A stretch of DNA of 8,624 nt from CAYVBN01 sp964538565 (lineage in GTDB: Bacteria > Pseudomonadota > Alphaproteobacteria > Rhizobiales > Xanthobacteraceae), in contig CAZIGW010000050.1 in NCBI GenBank assembly GCA_964538565.1, positions 1 through 8,624 on the forward strand, read 5' to 3'. Below are positions 1 through 6,248 of the stretch, in pieces. A program made the position numbers and the translations under genes. Numbering within the stretch: the first letter of the stretch is position 1; every line of letters begins with the position of its first letter. A model generated the notes under the pieces. The model searched no databases and was not told the DNA's origin. It worked only from the letters and a program-made list of their open reading frames with translations.

Positions 1-742
1 CACGATCAGCCGCCGCCGCATCGACCGTCTTCTCTTTTTCGACCAGCGCGAAATCCGCCACGCGGCGTAGCAGCCGCGCCGCCACGCGCGGCGTGCCGCG
101 CGACCGCCGCGCGATCTCCGACGCACCGTCCGGCGTCATGCCGATGCCGAGCACGCGCGCCCCCCGCGTGACGATCTCCTCGAGCTCTCCCTCGGTATAG
201 AAATTGAGCCGGATCGGAATGCCGAAGCGGTCGCGCAGCGGATTGGTCAGAAGCCCGGCGCGCGTCGTCGCGCCGACGAGGGTGAAGCGCGCAAGGTCGA
301 TCTTGACCGAGCGCGCCGCCGGTCCCTCGCCGATGATGAGATCGAGCTGGAAGTCCTCCATGGCCGGATAGAGGATTTCCTCGACCGCCGGATTGAGCCG
401 GTGGATCTCGTCGATGAACAGGACGTCGCGCTCTTCCAGGTTGGTGAGAAGCGCGGCGAGGTCGCCGGCCTTCGCGATCACCGGGCCGGAGGTGGCGCGG
501 AAATTGACGCCGAGCTCGCGCGCGAGGATCTGCGCGAGCGTCGTCTTGCCGAGGCCGGGCGGCCCGACGAACAGCACGTGATCGAGCGCCTCCTTGCGGG
601 CGCGCGCGGCTTCGATGAACACCGAGAGGTTGGCGCGCGCCTGCTGCTGGCCGATGAAGTCGGCAAGCCGCTGCGGACGCAGCGACGTGTCGGCGTCGTC
701 CTCGCGGCGCTCGGGCGTGACAAGGCGCGGCGCTGTCGTCAC
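1..742 (-). CDS. ruvB: Holliday junction branch migration ATPase RuvB (3' end outside window)
   Basis: RuvB is the hexameric AAA+ motor that, with RuvA, drives branch migration of Holliday junctions in recombination repair. The first 247 residues are visible and the family is usually about 340-350, so roughly the last 100 (including much of the winged-helix DNA-binding domain) lie beyond position 1. The start is a GTG at 742, followed by TTAPRLVTPERRE, which matches the usual alphaproteobacterial RuvB N-terminus; no ATG exists in this frame nearby. Walker A is GPPGLGKT (residues 60-67), Walker B LFIDEIH (108-114), sensor 1 GATTR (157-161), and the arginine-finger segment LRDRFGIP follows. It lies 37 nt after the ruvA stop codon with only a weak GGGG-type ribosome site, so translation coupled to ruvA in the ruvC-ruvA-ruvB operon is likely. 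The identification is firm. Confidence 0.97.
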   Translation of the reverse strand, partial: MTTAPRLVTPERREDDADTSLRPQRLADFIGQQQARANLSVFIEAARARKEALDHVLFVGPPGLGKTTLAQILARELGVNFRATSGPVIAKAGDLAALLTNLEERDVLFIDEIHRLNPAVEEILYPAMEDFQLDLIIGEGPAARSVKIDLARFTLVGATTRAGLLTNPLRDRFGIPIRLNFYTEGELEEIVTRGARVLGIGMTPDGASEIARRSRGTPRVAARLLRRVADFALVEKEKTVDAAAADR

Positions 743-779
743 GTGCGGCCCCGTGTTTCGGCCTTCGCACTCGCCTGCG

Positions 780-1397
780 TCACTTCGCCAGCTCCTTCAG
801 CCCCAGCCGGATGAGACTCGCGGTGTCCGCGCCTTCGCCGGCCGAGCGCGTCGCGGCCGCGATGGCGGCGGCGGCCTGCGGCTGACCATAGCCGAGATTG
901 ACGAGCGCGGAGACCGCGTCGAGGACCGGCTGCGGCGCACGGCGCTCCTCGACCGCGCCGGAGAGATGGATGACCGCCGGATCGACCGACGCATAGGCCG
1001 GCGCCTTGTCCTTGAGCTCGGTGACGATGCGCTCGGCCACCTTCGGGCCGACGCCCTGCGCGCGCGCGACCGACGCCTTGTCGCGCATCGCGATCGCGGA
1101 GGCAAGATCGGCCGGCCTGAGGGTCGAGAGCACCGAGAGCGCCACCCTGGTGCCGACGCCCTGGACGGTCTGCAGCAACCGGAACCACTCGCGCTCGACG
1201 TCGCTCAGGAAACCAAACAGCCGGATCTGGTCTTCGCGCACGTGCGTCTCGATCGCGAGCGTCACCGCCTCGCCGACGCCGGGCAGCGCCTGCAGGGTGC
1301 GGGCGGAACAATGCACCAGATAGCCGACGCCGTGCACGTCGACGACGACGAAGTCCTCGCCGTAGGAATCGATCGTGCCTTTGAGCTTGCCGATCAT
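780..1397 (-). CDS. ruvA: Holliday junction DNA helicase subunit RuvA
   Basis: RuvA binds the four-way junction as a tetramer, holds it open and loads RuvB. The product is 205 residues, the normal family length. It starts MIGKLKGTID with the OB-fold domain I (about 1-65, including the VHGVGYLVHC stretch). Two helix-hairpin-helix motifs follow: around QTVQGVGTRVALSVL (76-90) and ARAQGVGPKVAERIV (111-125). After a variable acidic linker comes the C-terminal domain III (about 156-205, VLDAVSALVNLGYGQ), which contacts RuvB. Its ATG overlaps the ruvC stop codon as ATGA (1394-1397), so translational coupling to ruvC is expected. Nothing is missing or unusual. Confidence 0.97.
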   Translation of the reverse strand: MIGKLKGTIDSYGEDFVVVDVHGVGYLVHCSARTLQALPGVGEAVTLAIETHVREDQIRLFGFLSDVEREWFRLLQTVQGVGTRVALSVLSTLRPADLASAIAMRDKASVARAQGVGPKVAERIVTELKDKAPAYASVDPAVIHLSGAVEERRAPQPVLDAVSALVNLGYGQPQAAAAIAAATRSAGEGADTASLIRLGLKELAK

Positions 1398-1900
1398 CCG
1401 GCCGCCACCCTGAGGATCGCGCTCTGGCGGTGATGCGCGTGACAGACCGCGATCGCCAGCGCATCGGCGGCGTCGTGCGTTGCCGGATCGGCCTTCGGCA
1501 GGAGCACGCCGATCATCATGCGGATCTGCGCCTTGTCGCCGTGGCCGGCGCCGACGATCGTCTTCTTGACGAGGTTCGGCGCGTATTCGGCGACCTTGAC
1601 GCCGGCGCGCGCCGGGATGAGCAGCGCGACGCCGCGCGCCTGGCCGAGCTTGAGGGTGGCGGCGGCGTCGCGGTTGACGAACGTCGCCTCGACCGCCGCC
1701 TCGTCCGGCCGGAATTCCTCGACCACACGCGCAAGCCCGTCGTGGATCGCGACCAGCCTTTCGGCGAGCGCGCCCTGCGCGTCGGTGTCGACCGAGCCGC
1801 AGGCGACGAACACGAGCCGATTGCCCTCGACGTCGACCAGGCCCCAGCCGGTGCGGCGGAGCCCGGGATCGATGCCGAGGATGCGAATCGGGCCTCTCAT
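1394..1900 (-). CDS. ruvC: Crossover junction endodeoxyribonuclease RuvC
   Basis: RuvC is the dimeric, metal-dependent resolvase that cuts Holliday junctions symmetrically. The protein is 168 residues, typical of the family. The RNase H-like catalytic acidic residues are all present: D11 in ILGIDPGLRRTGWG, E71 in EAAVEATFVN, and the C-terminal pair in THDAADALAIAVCH (D143 and D146). The start at 1900 is supported by a GGGGAG ribosome site at 1902-1907, one base before the ATG, so spacing is tight. The nearest upstream gene is yebC, 81 nt away on the same strand, an arrangement common in proteobacteria. It is the first gene of ruvCAB. Confidence 0.97.
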   Translation of the reverse strand: MRGPIRILGIDPGLRRTGWGLVDVEGNRLVFVACGSVDTDAQGALAERLVAIHDGLARVVEEFRPDEAAVEATFVNRDAAATLKLGQARGVALLIPARAGVKVAEYAPNLVKKTIVGAGHGDKAQIRMMIGVLLPKADPATHDAADALAIAVCHAHHRQSAILRVAAG

Positions 1901-1919
1901 GCTCCCCGTTGATAACCCC

Positions 1920-1935
1920 GGCGGGTCCCCCCGCC
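1920..1935 (-). other. Small GC hairpin in the yebC-ruvC gap
   Basis: A perfect 6-bp inverted repeat (GGCGGG, 4-nt loop, CCCGCC) lies 20 nt upstream of the ruvC start. On the minus strand it is followed by GGGGTTATC rather than a T run, so it is a poor intrinsic terminator. It could modestly attenuate yebC readthrough or sit in the ruvC leader. GC-rich DNA makes such short stems fairly common by chance. Confidence 0.25.
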
Positions 1936-1981
1936 TAGATGGGTCGCGGAGCGAACGGGCAGCGCATCCGGCACCGGGGCC

Positions 1982-2728
1982 TCAGGCGCTCATGCGGGCG
2001 ACGAGCGCGTCGGAAATCTCGAAGTTCGCGTAGACGTTCTGCACGTCGTCGTGCTCGTTGAGCGTCTCGATCAGGCGCAGCAGGCGCTCGCCCTGCTCGT
2101 CGTCGACCGGAACGGTGTTCTGCGGCTTCCACACGAGCGCGGCCTTGCGCGGCTCGCCGAACTTCGCCTCGAGCGATTTCGCGACGTCGCGCAGGCTGTC
2201 CTGGGTGGTGTAGATCTCGTGACCGTTCTCGCTCGACACCACGTCCTCCGCGCCCGCCTCGATCGCCGCTTCGAGCATCTGGTCGGCGGAGGCAACGCCC
2301 GCGTCGTATTCGACGAGGCCGACGTGGTCGAACATGAACGACACCGCGCCGGTCTCGGCGAGGTTGCCGCCGCTCTTGGTGAAATAGGAACGCACGTCCG
2401 AGGCGGTGCGGTTGCGGTTGTCGGTCAGCACCTCGACGATGATGGCGACCCCGCCCGGACCGTAGCCCTCGTAGCGGATCTCCTCGTAGGTCTCCGCGTC
2501 GCCGCCCACCGCCTTCTTGATGGCGCGTTCGATGTTGTCCTTGGGCATGTTCTCGGCGCGCGCCGCGAGCACGGCCGCCCGCAGGCGCGGGTTCATGGCC
2601 GGGTCCGGGATCCCCATCTTGGCCGACACGGTGATCTCGCGCGCAAGTTTGCTGAACAGCTTGGACTTGGCCGCGTCCTGCCGTCCCTTGCGGTGCATGA
2701 TGTTCTTGAATTGGGAATGTCCAGCCAT
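1982..2728 (-). CDS. yebC: YebC/TACO1 family translation factor or transcriptional regulator
   Basis: The protein is 248 residues, the usual family length. It begins MAGHSQFKNIMHRKGRQDA, the family signature, and contains YEGYGPGGVAIIVEVLTDN (87-105) and SGGNLAETGAVSFMF (119-133). The family was long labelled a probable transcriptional regulator; its mitochondrial member TACO1 promotes translation, and bacterial members have been tied to translation of polyproline stretches, so a ribosome-associated role is the better guess. The ATG at 2728 is preceded by CAGGA about 8 nt upstream. It lies directly upstream of ruvC on the same strand. A 184-nt gap separates it from the preceding fusion gene and holds a hairpin and a weak promoter candidate, so it may have its own transcript. 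Family assignment is firm; molecular role is inferred. Confidence 0.96.
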   Translation of the reverse strand: MAGHSQFKNIMHRKGRQDAAKSKLFSKLAREITVSAKMGIPDPAMNPRLRAAVLAARAENMPKDNIERAIKKAVGGDAETYEEIRYEGYGPGGVAIIVEVLTDNRNRTASDVRSYFTKSGGNLAETGAVSFMFDHVGLVEYDAGVASADQMLEAAIEAGAEDVVSSENGHEIYTTQDSLRDVAKSLEAKFGEPRKAALVWKPQNTVPVDDEQGERLLRLIETLNEHDDVQNVYANFEISDALVARMSA

Positions 2729-2858
2729 GGCTCGTCCTGCAGTCGCGTGGGCTTGTGGCGCGCATCCGGCGCATCAGGCCGGTCCCTCGTTCGCGGGACT
2801 GCACAGCCGGAGACCCGCGAGAGGCGCGGCGAACAGTCGCCGTCGATGATGCGCAGCC

Positions 2859-2889
2859 TTATAGGACGGCGGCCGGGCGAAATCCACAA
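2859..2889 (-). promoter_or_regulatory. Weak promoter candidate for yebC(-ruvCAB)
   Basis: On the minus strand TTGTGG (2889-2884) and CTATAA (2864-2859) are separated by 19 nt, longer than ideal. CTATAA is one of the few AT-rich hexamers in the gap. A start near 2852 would give a leader of about 125 nt to the yebC ATG. The -35 element touches the preceding terminator-like hairpin. This is a pattern match only. Confidence 0.3.
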
Positions 2890-2907
2890 TCCGGGCACCG
2901 CCCGGAT
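2878..2907 (-). terminator. Terminator-like hairpin after the fusion gene
   Basis: A perfect 8-bp stem, ATCCGGGC / GCCCGGAT (2900-2907 and 2889-2896) with a 3-nt loop, begins 5 nt after the stop codon of the methyltransferase-pyruvyltransferase gene. On the minus strand it is followed by TGTGGATTT, a weak and interrupted T tract. It most likely stops or dampens transcription between that gene and yebC. It is the strongest hairpin noticed in the intergenic DNA of this window. Confidence 0.5.
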
Positions 2908-2912
2908 CGGGC

Positions 2913-4262
2913 TCAGGCGGCGGCGACCTGTCCGGCGAGCGCCGTCAGACGCGCGCGGACGAGCGCCACGTTGGCGTCGACCCGGGCCTTGTAGCGGGCA
3001 ACCGCGTTGCGGTCGACGACGAAGAATTTCCGCTCCGGATACGTGCGCCCGAAGATGTCGAGCAGCATGCTGCGGAACTTGCCGGAGAGCGCGCCGCCCT
3101 CGCCCGGCTGCTCGGCGTAGGCGGCGAGCTCGGCCGAGGTGAGCGCGCACAGGAGCGGATGCAGCCGGGTGGAGAAGACGTTCTTGTAGCGCTGGATTCG
3201 CTGGATCGTGCGGTCGAGCGGCAGGTCGTTCCAGATCTCGTCGCCGATCTGCAGCGGCGTGTCGTCCTCGGCCCTGCTCATCGGGAACTGACTGATGAGC
3301 CAGTCGCCCAGATGCACGACGTTGCCGCGGTCGCGGCCATAGAGATAGACGTCCTCCTCATAGCGCGCGAACCAGGTGTCGAGCCGGTCGATCAGACGAT
3401 CGAGCGTCGGCCGCGCGATGAACTCGCGGTACTGCGTGCCGAAGATGCCGATCGCCGCCTTGCCGCGGCCGACGACGTCGAACAGCGCGTCGTTGAGCAG
3501 CGGCTTGAAGATGCTGTTGCCGATGCCGAGCACCACGAGATCGTAGCTCGGCCGCGCGTTCTGCAATGTCCTGAACGTCAGGCTGTGCACCTCGGCCTCT
3601 GGCGGCAGCAGCGAATTGACGATGTGGTAGCCGAGCCGGTCGCCGAAATTGCCGACGTCGTTGTACGAGATGACGGCGACGCTGAACGGCCGAAGCGCCG
3701 GCACCCGCTCGGCCGGACGCAGCTTGACCAGGATCTGCCACTGGTCGACGCGGTCCGAGCGCACGATGCGCAGTCCGTGGCGATCGAACAGCGCGGCGAG
3801 GTCGTAGATGGTGAAGTGGTTGATCCAGCCGAGCGACGGCCGGTCGATGCCCTCGGTGAATTCGCTCACGCAGTAGCTGAGAACGACGTCGCGCCGGCTG
3901 CGCACGAGACGCGCGAAGAAGGCGTCGACGTCGACGATGTATTCGAGCACGCCGAGCATCACGACGACGTCGGCCTGCGCGGCGGCGGCATCGGGGAATT
4001 CGCCGGCGTTGAAGTCGCAGACAATCGTCGTCTCGTCGCGGGCGACGAGATCGCAGGCCTGATAGCTGCAGTCGGCCGGCAGAAACCGGCGCAGCGCCAT
4101 GCGCCCGCAGCCGAGATCGAGCACGCGTGCGCCGGCCGGCACGAACTGCGCCGCGAATTCCGCGCGCTGATCCCAGGCGGCTTCGAGCGCGGCCGGGTTC
4201 GACCATCGATCGAAATCGGTCTTCTTCTCGAGCGCCAGGTCGCGATTGATGGAGACGGCCAT
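2913..4262 (-). CDS. Fusion protein: SAM-dependent methyltransferase + polysaccharide pyruvyl transferase-like domain
   Basis: The protein is 449 residues from the ATG at 4262 (MAVSINRDLALEKK); the frame stays open to an ATG at 4325, but that extension is a low-complexity Arg-rich run. The N-terminal half looks like a class I methyltransferase: SAM-binding motif I VLDLGCGRMALRRFLP (47-62), an acidic strand end QACDL (68-72), then VVVMLGVLEYIVDVDAFF (99-116) and a closing segment near INHFTIYDLAALFDRHGL (147-164). The second half resembles polysaccharide pyruvyl transferases: VAVISYNDVGNFGDRLGYHI (195-214), DLVVLGIGNSIF (241-252), IGIFGTQYRE (271-280), and the conserved-looking STRLHPLLCALTS (364-376). 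There is no signal peptide or membrane segment, so it should be cytoplasmic. A reasonable inference is that it adds methyl and ketal-pyruvyl groups to a surface-glycan precursor, but no glycan genes are nearby and the substrate is unknown. No good Shine-Dalgarno is visible. Domain calls come from motif recognition only. Confidence 0.75.
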   Translation of the reverse strand: MAVSINRDLALEKKTDFDRWSNPAALEAAWDQRAEFAAQFVPAGARVLDLGCGRMALRRFLPADCSYQACDLVARDETTIVCDFNAGEFPDAAAAQADVVVMLGVLEYIVDVDAFFARLVRSRRDVVLSYCVSEFTEGIDRPSLGWINHFTIYDLAALFDRHGLRIVRSDRVDQWQILVKLRPAERVPALRPFSVAVISYNDVGNFGDRLGYHIVNSLLPPEAEVHSLTFRTLQNARPSYDLVVLGIGNSIFKPLLNDALFDVVGRGKAAIGIFGTQYREFIARPTLDRLIDRLDTWFARYEEDVYLYGRDRGNVVHLGDWLISQFPMSRAEDDTPLQIGDEIWNDLPLDRTIQRIQRYKNVFSTRLHPLLCALTSAELAAYAEQPGEGGALSGKFRSMLLDIFGRTYPERKFFVVDRNAVARYKARVDANVALVRARLTALAGQVAAA

Positions 4263-4264
4263 GT

Positions 4265-4276
4265 GATTTCGAAATC
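4265..4276. promoter_or_regulatory. 12-bp perfect palindrome at the fusion-gene start
   Basis: GATTTCGAAATC reads the same on both strands and ends 2 nt before the fusion gene's ATG, exactly where a ribosome-binding site would be. It is AT-rich against a GC-rich background. It could be an operator or an RNA duplex that hides the start, but a chance palindrome cannot be excluded. Confidence 0.3.
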
Positions 4277-4300
4277 CGTTGCGGATGCGAACGCGGGCAA

Positions 4301-4315
4301 GCCGGCGGCGCCGGC
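4301..4315. other. GC palindromic hairpin upstream of the fusion gene
   Basis: GCCGGC, 3-nt spacer, GCCGGC form a perfect 6-bp stem about 40 nt upstream of the fusion-gene start. It may fold in the leader RNA. No T tract follows on either strand, so it is not an obvious terminator. Confidence 0.25.
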
Positions 4316-4372
4316 AGCGAATCACTGCGTCAAAACGCTAGGCGATCCGCCCATCACGCGGAAGCCGCAATG

Positions 4373-4391
4373 CCCCGTGGGACGGGGTTTT
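4373..4391. terminator. Hairpin with T tract on the plus strand after ymdB
   Basis: CCCCGT / ACGGGG with a GGG loop forms a 6-bp stem that is followed by TTTT when read on the plus strand. On the minus strand, the direction of ymdB (stop at 4400), the stem is preceded by AAAA and followed by CATT. It may act as a weak bidirectional terminator, or block antisense transcription running into ymdB. No plus-strand gene is apparent upstream of it. Confidence 0.3.
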
Positions 4392-4399
4392 CCCGCCCC

Positions 4400-5221
4400 T
4401 CACGCCCAGAAGGACGGCCAGGTCTCTTCGAGCCGCCCGCCGAGGCGCACCGGCGCGACGCGCGAGGCAAGCCCCGTCTGGTCGTCGGTCTCGACCGCGA
4501 TCCCGCACAGCGTGGCGGGGCCGCTCGCGGCCTCGAACTTGGCGGAGGGGACGCGGCGTAGGAAGCGCCCGAGCGGCTCGTCCTTGCTCATGCCGATGAT
4601 CGAGTTGTAGTCGCCGGTCATGCCGGCGTCGGAGATGAACGCCGTGCCGGCCGGGAGAATCTGGTGATCCGCGGTCGGCGCGTGGGTATGCGTGCCGACC
4701 ACCAGGCTGGCGCGACCGTCGGCGAAATGGCCCATCGACTGCTTCTCGCTCGTCGCCTCGGCGTGCATGTCGATCACGATCGCGTCCGCGCCGTTCTTGA
4801 GCGGACACGCCTCGAGCTCGCGCTCGACCGCGCCGAATGGGTCGTCGAGCGGGTCCATGAAGATGCGGCCCATCGCGTTGATGACGAGCACGCGCGCGCC
4901 GTTGCGGGCCTCGACGAGCGCGGCGCCGCGGCCGGGCGTGCCCTTGGGATAGTTGGCCGGCCGGACGAGGCGCGGCGCGCGCTCGATGAAGACGAGCGCC
5001 TCGCGCTGGTCCCAGGCGTGGTTGCCGAGCGTGATGGCGTCGGCGCCGGCGTCGAGGAGTTCCTGGTAGATGACCTCGGTGATGCCGAACCCGCCTGCCG
5101 CGTTCTCGCCGTTGATCACGACGGCGTCGAGCTTCCAGTCACGAACGAGACCGGGCAGACGCTCGCACACGATGGTGCGGCCCGCGCGGCCGACGACGTC
5201 GCCAATGAACAGAAGACGCAT
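4400..5221 (-). CDS. ymdB: YmdB-type metallophosphoesterase (TIGR00282 family)
   Basis: The protein is 273 residues from the ATG at 5221, the family's usual size, beginning MRLLFIGDVVGRAG. The family fold is a dimetal calcineurin-like phosphoesterase; Bacillus subtilis YmdB hydrolyses cyclic nucleotides and affects biofilm and motility choices. Expected metal ligands are visible: D8 (GDVVG), E39 and N40 (INGEN), N67 and H68 (LGNHAWD), H153 (DMHAEATSEK), H178 and H180 (VGTHTHAPT). The C-terminal VRLGGRLEETWPSFW ends normally. The frame is open to another ATG at 5287 that overlaps the cyclo-ligase stop as ATGA; that start would add 22 residues (MSGSGLRLGSGP...) not typical of the family, so 5221 is preferred. 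Co-transcription with the cyclo-ligase is likely. Its cellular role here is unknown. Confidence 0.93.
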   Translation of the reverse strand: MRLLFIGDVVGRAGRTIVCERLPGLVRDWKLDAVVINGENAAGGFGITEVIYQELLDAGADAITLGNHAWDQREALVFIERAPRLVRPANYPKGTPGRGAALVEARNGARVLVINAMGRIFMDPLDDPFGAVERELEACPLKNGADAIVIDMHAEATSEKQSMGHFADGRASLVVGTHTHAPTADHQILPAGTAFISDAGMTGDYNSIIGMSKDEPLGRFLRRVPSAKFEAASGPATLCGIAVETDDQTGLASRVAPVRLGGRLEETWPSFWA

Positions 5222-5283
5222 AGGTGACCGTGACCCTCGAATGTGCTCGCGCGGACCGCTTCCCAGGCGAAGACCGCTCCCGC

Positions 5284-5874
5284 TCATGCGGCGCGGCAGT
5301 CGATCACCTCCCGCTCAGTCAACACCAGATCCAGGCGTGCGTCGCGGGGCGTGACCGGGACGCTGTCGACCTCCTGGGCCGCGTACGCAATCCCCATGGC
5401 GACGACCGGCTTCATGGCGCGCAGGCGCCCGATCGTCATGTCGTAGTAACCGGCTCCGTAGCCGATGCGGCGCCCGCCGCGGTCGAAGGCGAGGAGCGGC
5501 ACGATGAGAATATCGGGAAAGACCTCCGGGGCCTCCGGTGGCGGCTCGCGGATGCCCCACACGCCCGAGACGAGCGGCGCGCCGAAACGCCAGGCGCGCA
5601 TGACGAGCGGCTTGCCGCGGCCGGCGACGACGGGCAGCGCGAGGTCGGCGCCCGCATCGGCGAAGCGGCGCATCAGCGGAACCGGATTGATCTCGCTCCT
5701 GAGCGGCGAAAAGCCCGACACGATGGCGCCGGGCGCGAGATCGACGGGCAGGTCGCGCGCCGCGATCGCGGCGGCGGCCGCCGCGCGTTCCTCCGCCGGC
5801 AGGGCGTCGCGCAAGGCCGCCGCGCGCCGGCGCAACTCGGCCTTGGTCGCATCGATCGACGCGGATTGTGGCAT
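5284..5874 (-). CDS. 5-formyltetrahydrofolate cyclo-ligase
   Basis: This enzyme (also called methenyltetrahydrofolate synthetase, ygfA/fau in enterics) uses ATP to convert 5-formyl-THF to 5,10-methenyl-THF, returning a storage or inhibitory folate to one-carbon metabolism. The protein is 196 residues, normal length. The N-terminal K11 in DATKAELRRR fits the ATP-phosphate-binding region; SEINP (60-64) and the C-terminal signature PLLAFDRGGRRIGYGAGYYD (126-145) identify the family. The start at 5874 lies about 10 nt after the predicted 3' end of 6S RNA and has no recognisable Shine-Dalgarno, since the preceding bases are the 6S stem and GCTCGCCGCC. The 6S RNA/cyclo-ligase arrangement is widely conserved in proteobacteria, so the mRNA is probably the downstream part of the 6S transcript. 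Confidence 0.94.
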   Translation of the reverse strand: MPQSASIDATKAELRRRAAALRDALPAEERAAAAAAIAARDLPVDLAPGAIVSGFSPLRSEINPVPLMRRFADAGADLALPVVAGRGKPLVMRAWRFGAPLVSGVWGIREPPPEAPEVFPDILIVPLLAFDRGGRRIGYGAGYYDMTIGRLRAMKPVVAMGIAYAAQEVDSVPVTPRDARLDLVLTEREVIDCRAA

Positions 5875-5883
5875 GGCGGCGAG

Positions 5884-6041
5884 CGTGTCCTGGGCGGGCG
5901 GGCTTCAGAAGACACGAAGCCGCCAGGAAAGGCGAGTGCGGAGCCGCGCTGGCCGTCGGAGCGCTCGATCCCGGGTTCCCTACGAAAGTAGGTGGGCGCC
6001 ATATGTCCGAGCCCACGAGCCCGGCCAGGGACAGCTCCCTT
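5884..6041 (-). ncRNA. ssrS: 6S RNA
   Basis: 6S RNA mimics an open promoter and binds housekeeping RNA polymerase, reducing transcription in stationary phase. Three lines support it. First, location: between zapA and the cyclo-ligase on the same strand, its standard place. Second, a terminal closing stem: UGUCC-C-UGG (6033-6025) pairs with CCAGGACA (5893-5886), eight pairs with one bulged C. Third, the core around 5941-5990 on the minus strand (CCCGGGATCGAGCGCTCC, then GGCCAGCGCGGCTCCGCACT) resembles the alphaproteobacterial 6S consensus as I remember it. Predicted length, about 155-160 nt, fits. The exact 5' and 3' ends are estimates: the 5' end assumes a start 6-7 nt after a TTATCG hexamer. 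Confidence 0.85.
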
Positions 6042-6047
6042 CAGGAT

Positions 6048-6053
6048 CGATAA
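6048..6053 (-). promoter_or_regulatory. Possible -10 element of the 6S RNA promoter
   Basis: TTATCG on the minus strand lies 6-7 nt before the predicted 5' end of 6S RNA. The position 17 nt further upstream holds TCAGGA, a poor -35 match, so only the -10 is suggested. The rest of the 207-nt stretch between 6S RNA and the zapA stop (6042-6248) shows no gene and no clear terminator. Confidence 0.3.
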
Positions 6054-6248
6054 GGCCCCGGGGATTTGTCTCCTGACGCACCCCGCAGCCCCGCCCCCCT
6101 AAGCTAGTGCGTGCGCACCGCGACCGCCAGCCGGCCGCGCGGGGACAAACAAGGATTGTGCGCAAACGATGAAAGAAAGCGCCCAAAGGGACAGGTCTGA
6201 AGGAATGGCGCCACGAGGGCGGCCGAATTCGTCGCGCGTGCGAGGGCC

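Noticed and set aside
6..770. 254-codon minus-strand frame overlapping ruvB
   Set aside because: It is a shifted frame of ruvB. The frame starting with GTG at 742 contains Walker A, Walker B and sensor 1, so that one is real.
2051..3142. 363-codon open frame on the plus strand, antisense to yebC
   Set aside because: yebC is certain on the other strand; the frame has no family motif, crosses the yebC upstream gap and ends in an Arg-rich tail typical of an artefact.
4301..4340. TTGACG upstream of the fusion gene as a -35 promoter element
   Set aside because: The DNA 16-18 nt downstream is GC-only (part of the GCCGGC hairpin), so there is no plausible -10.
3159..4610. 483-codon open frame on the plus strand, antisense to the fusion gene
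   Set aside because: Its composition (Val/Asp/Glu/Arg/Ala-rich, no recognisable motif) is that of a shadow frame in GC-rich DNA, while the minus strand shows clear domain motifs.
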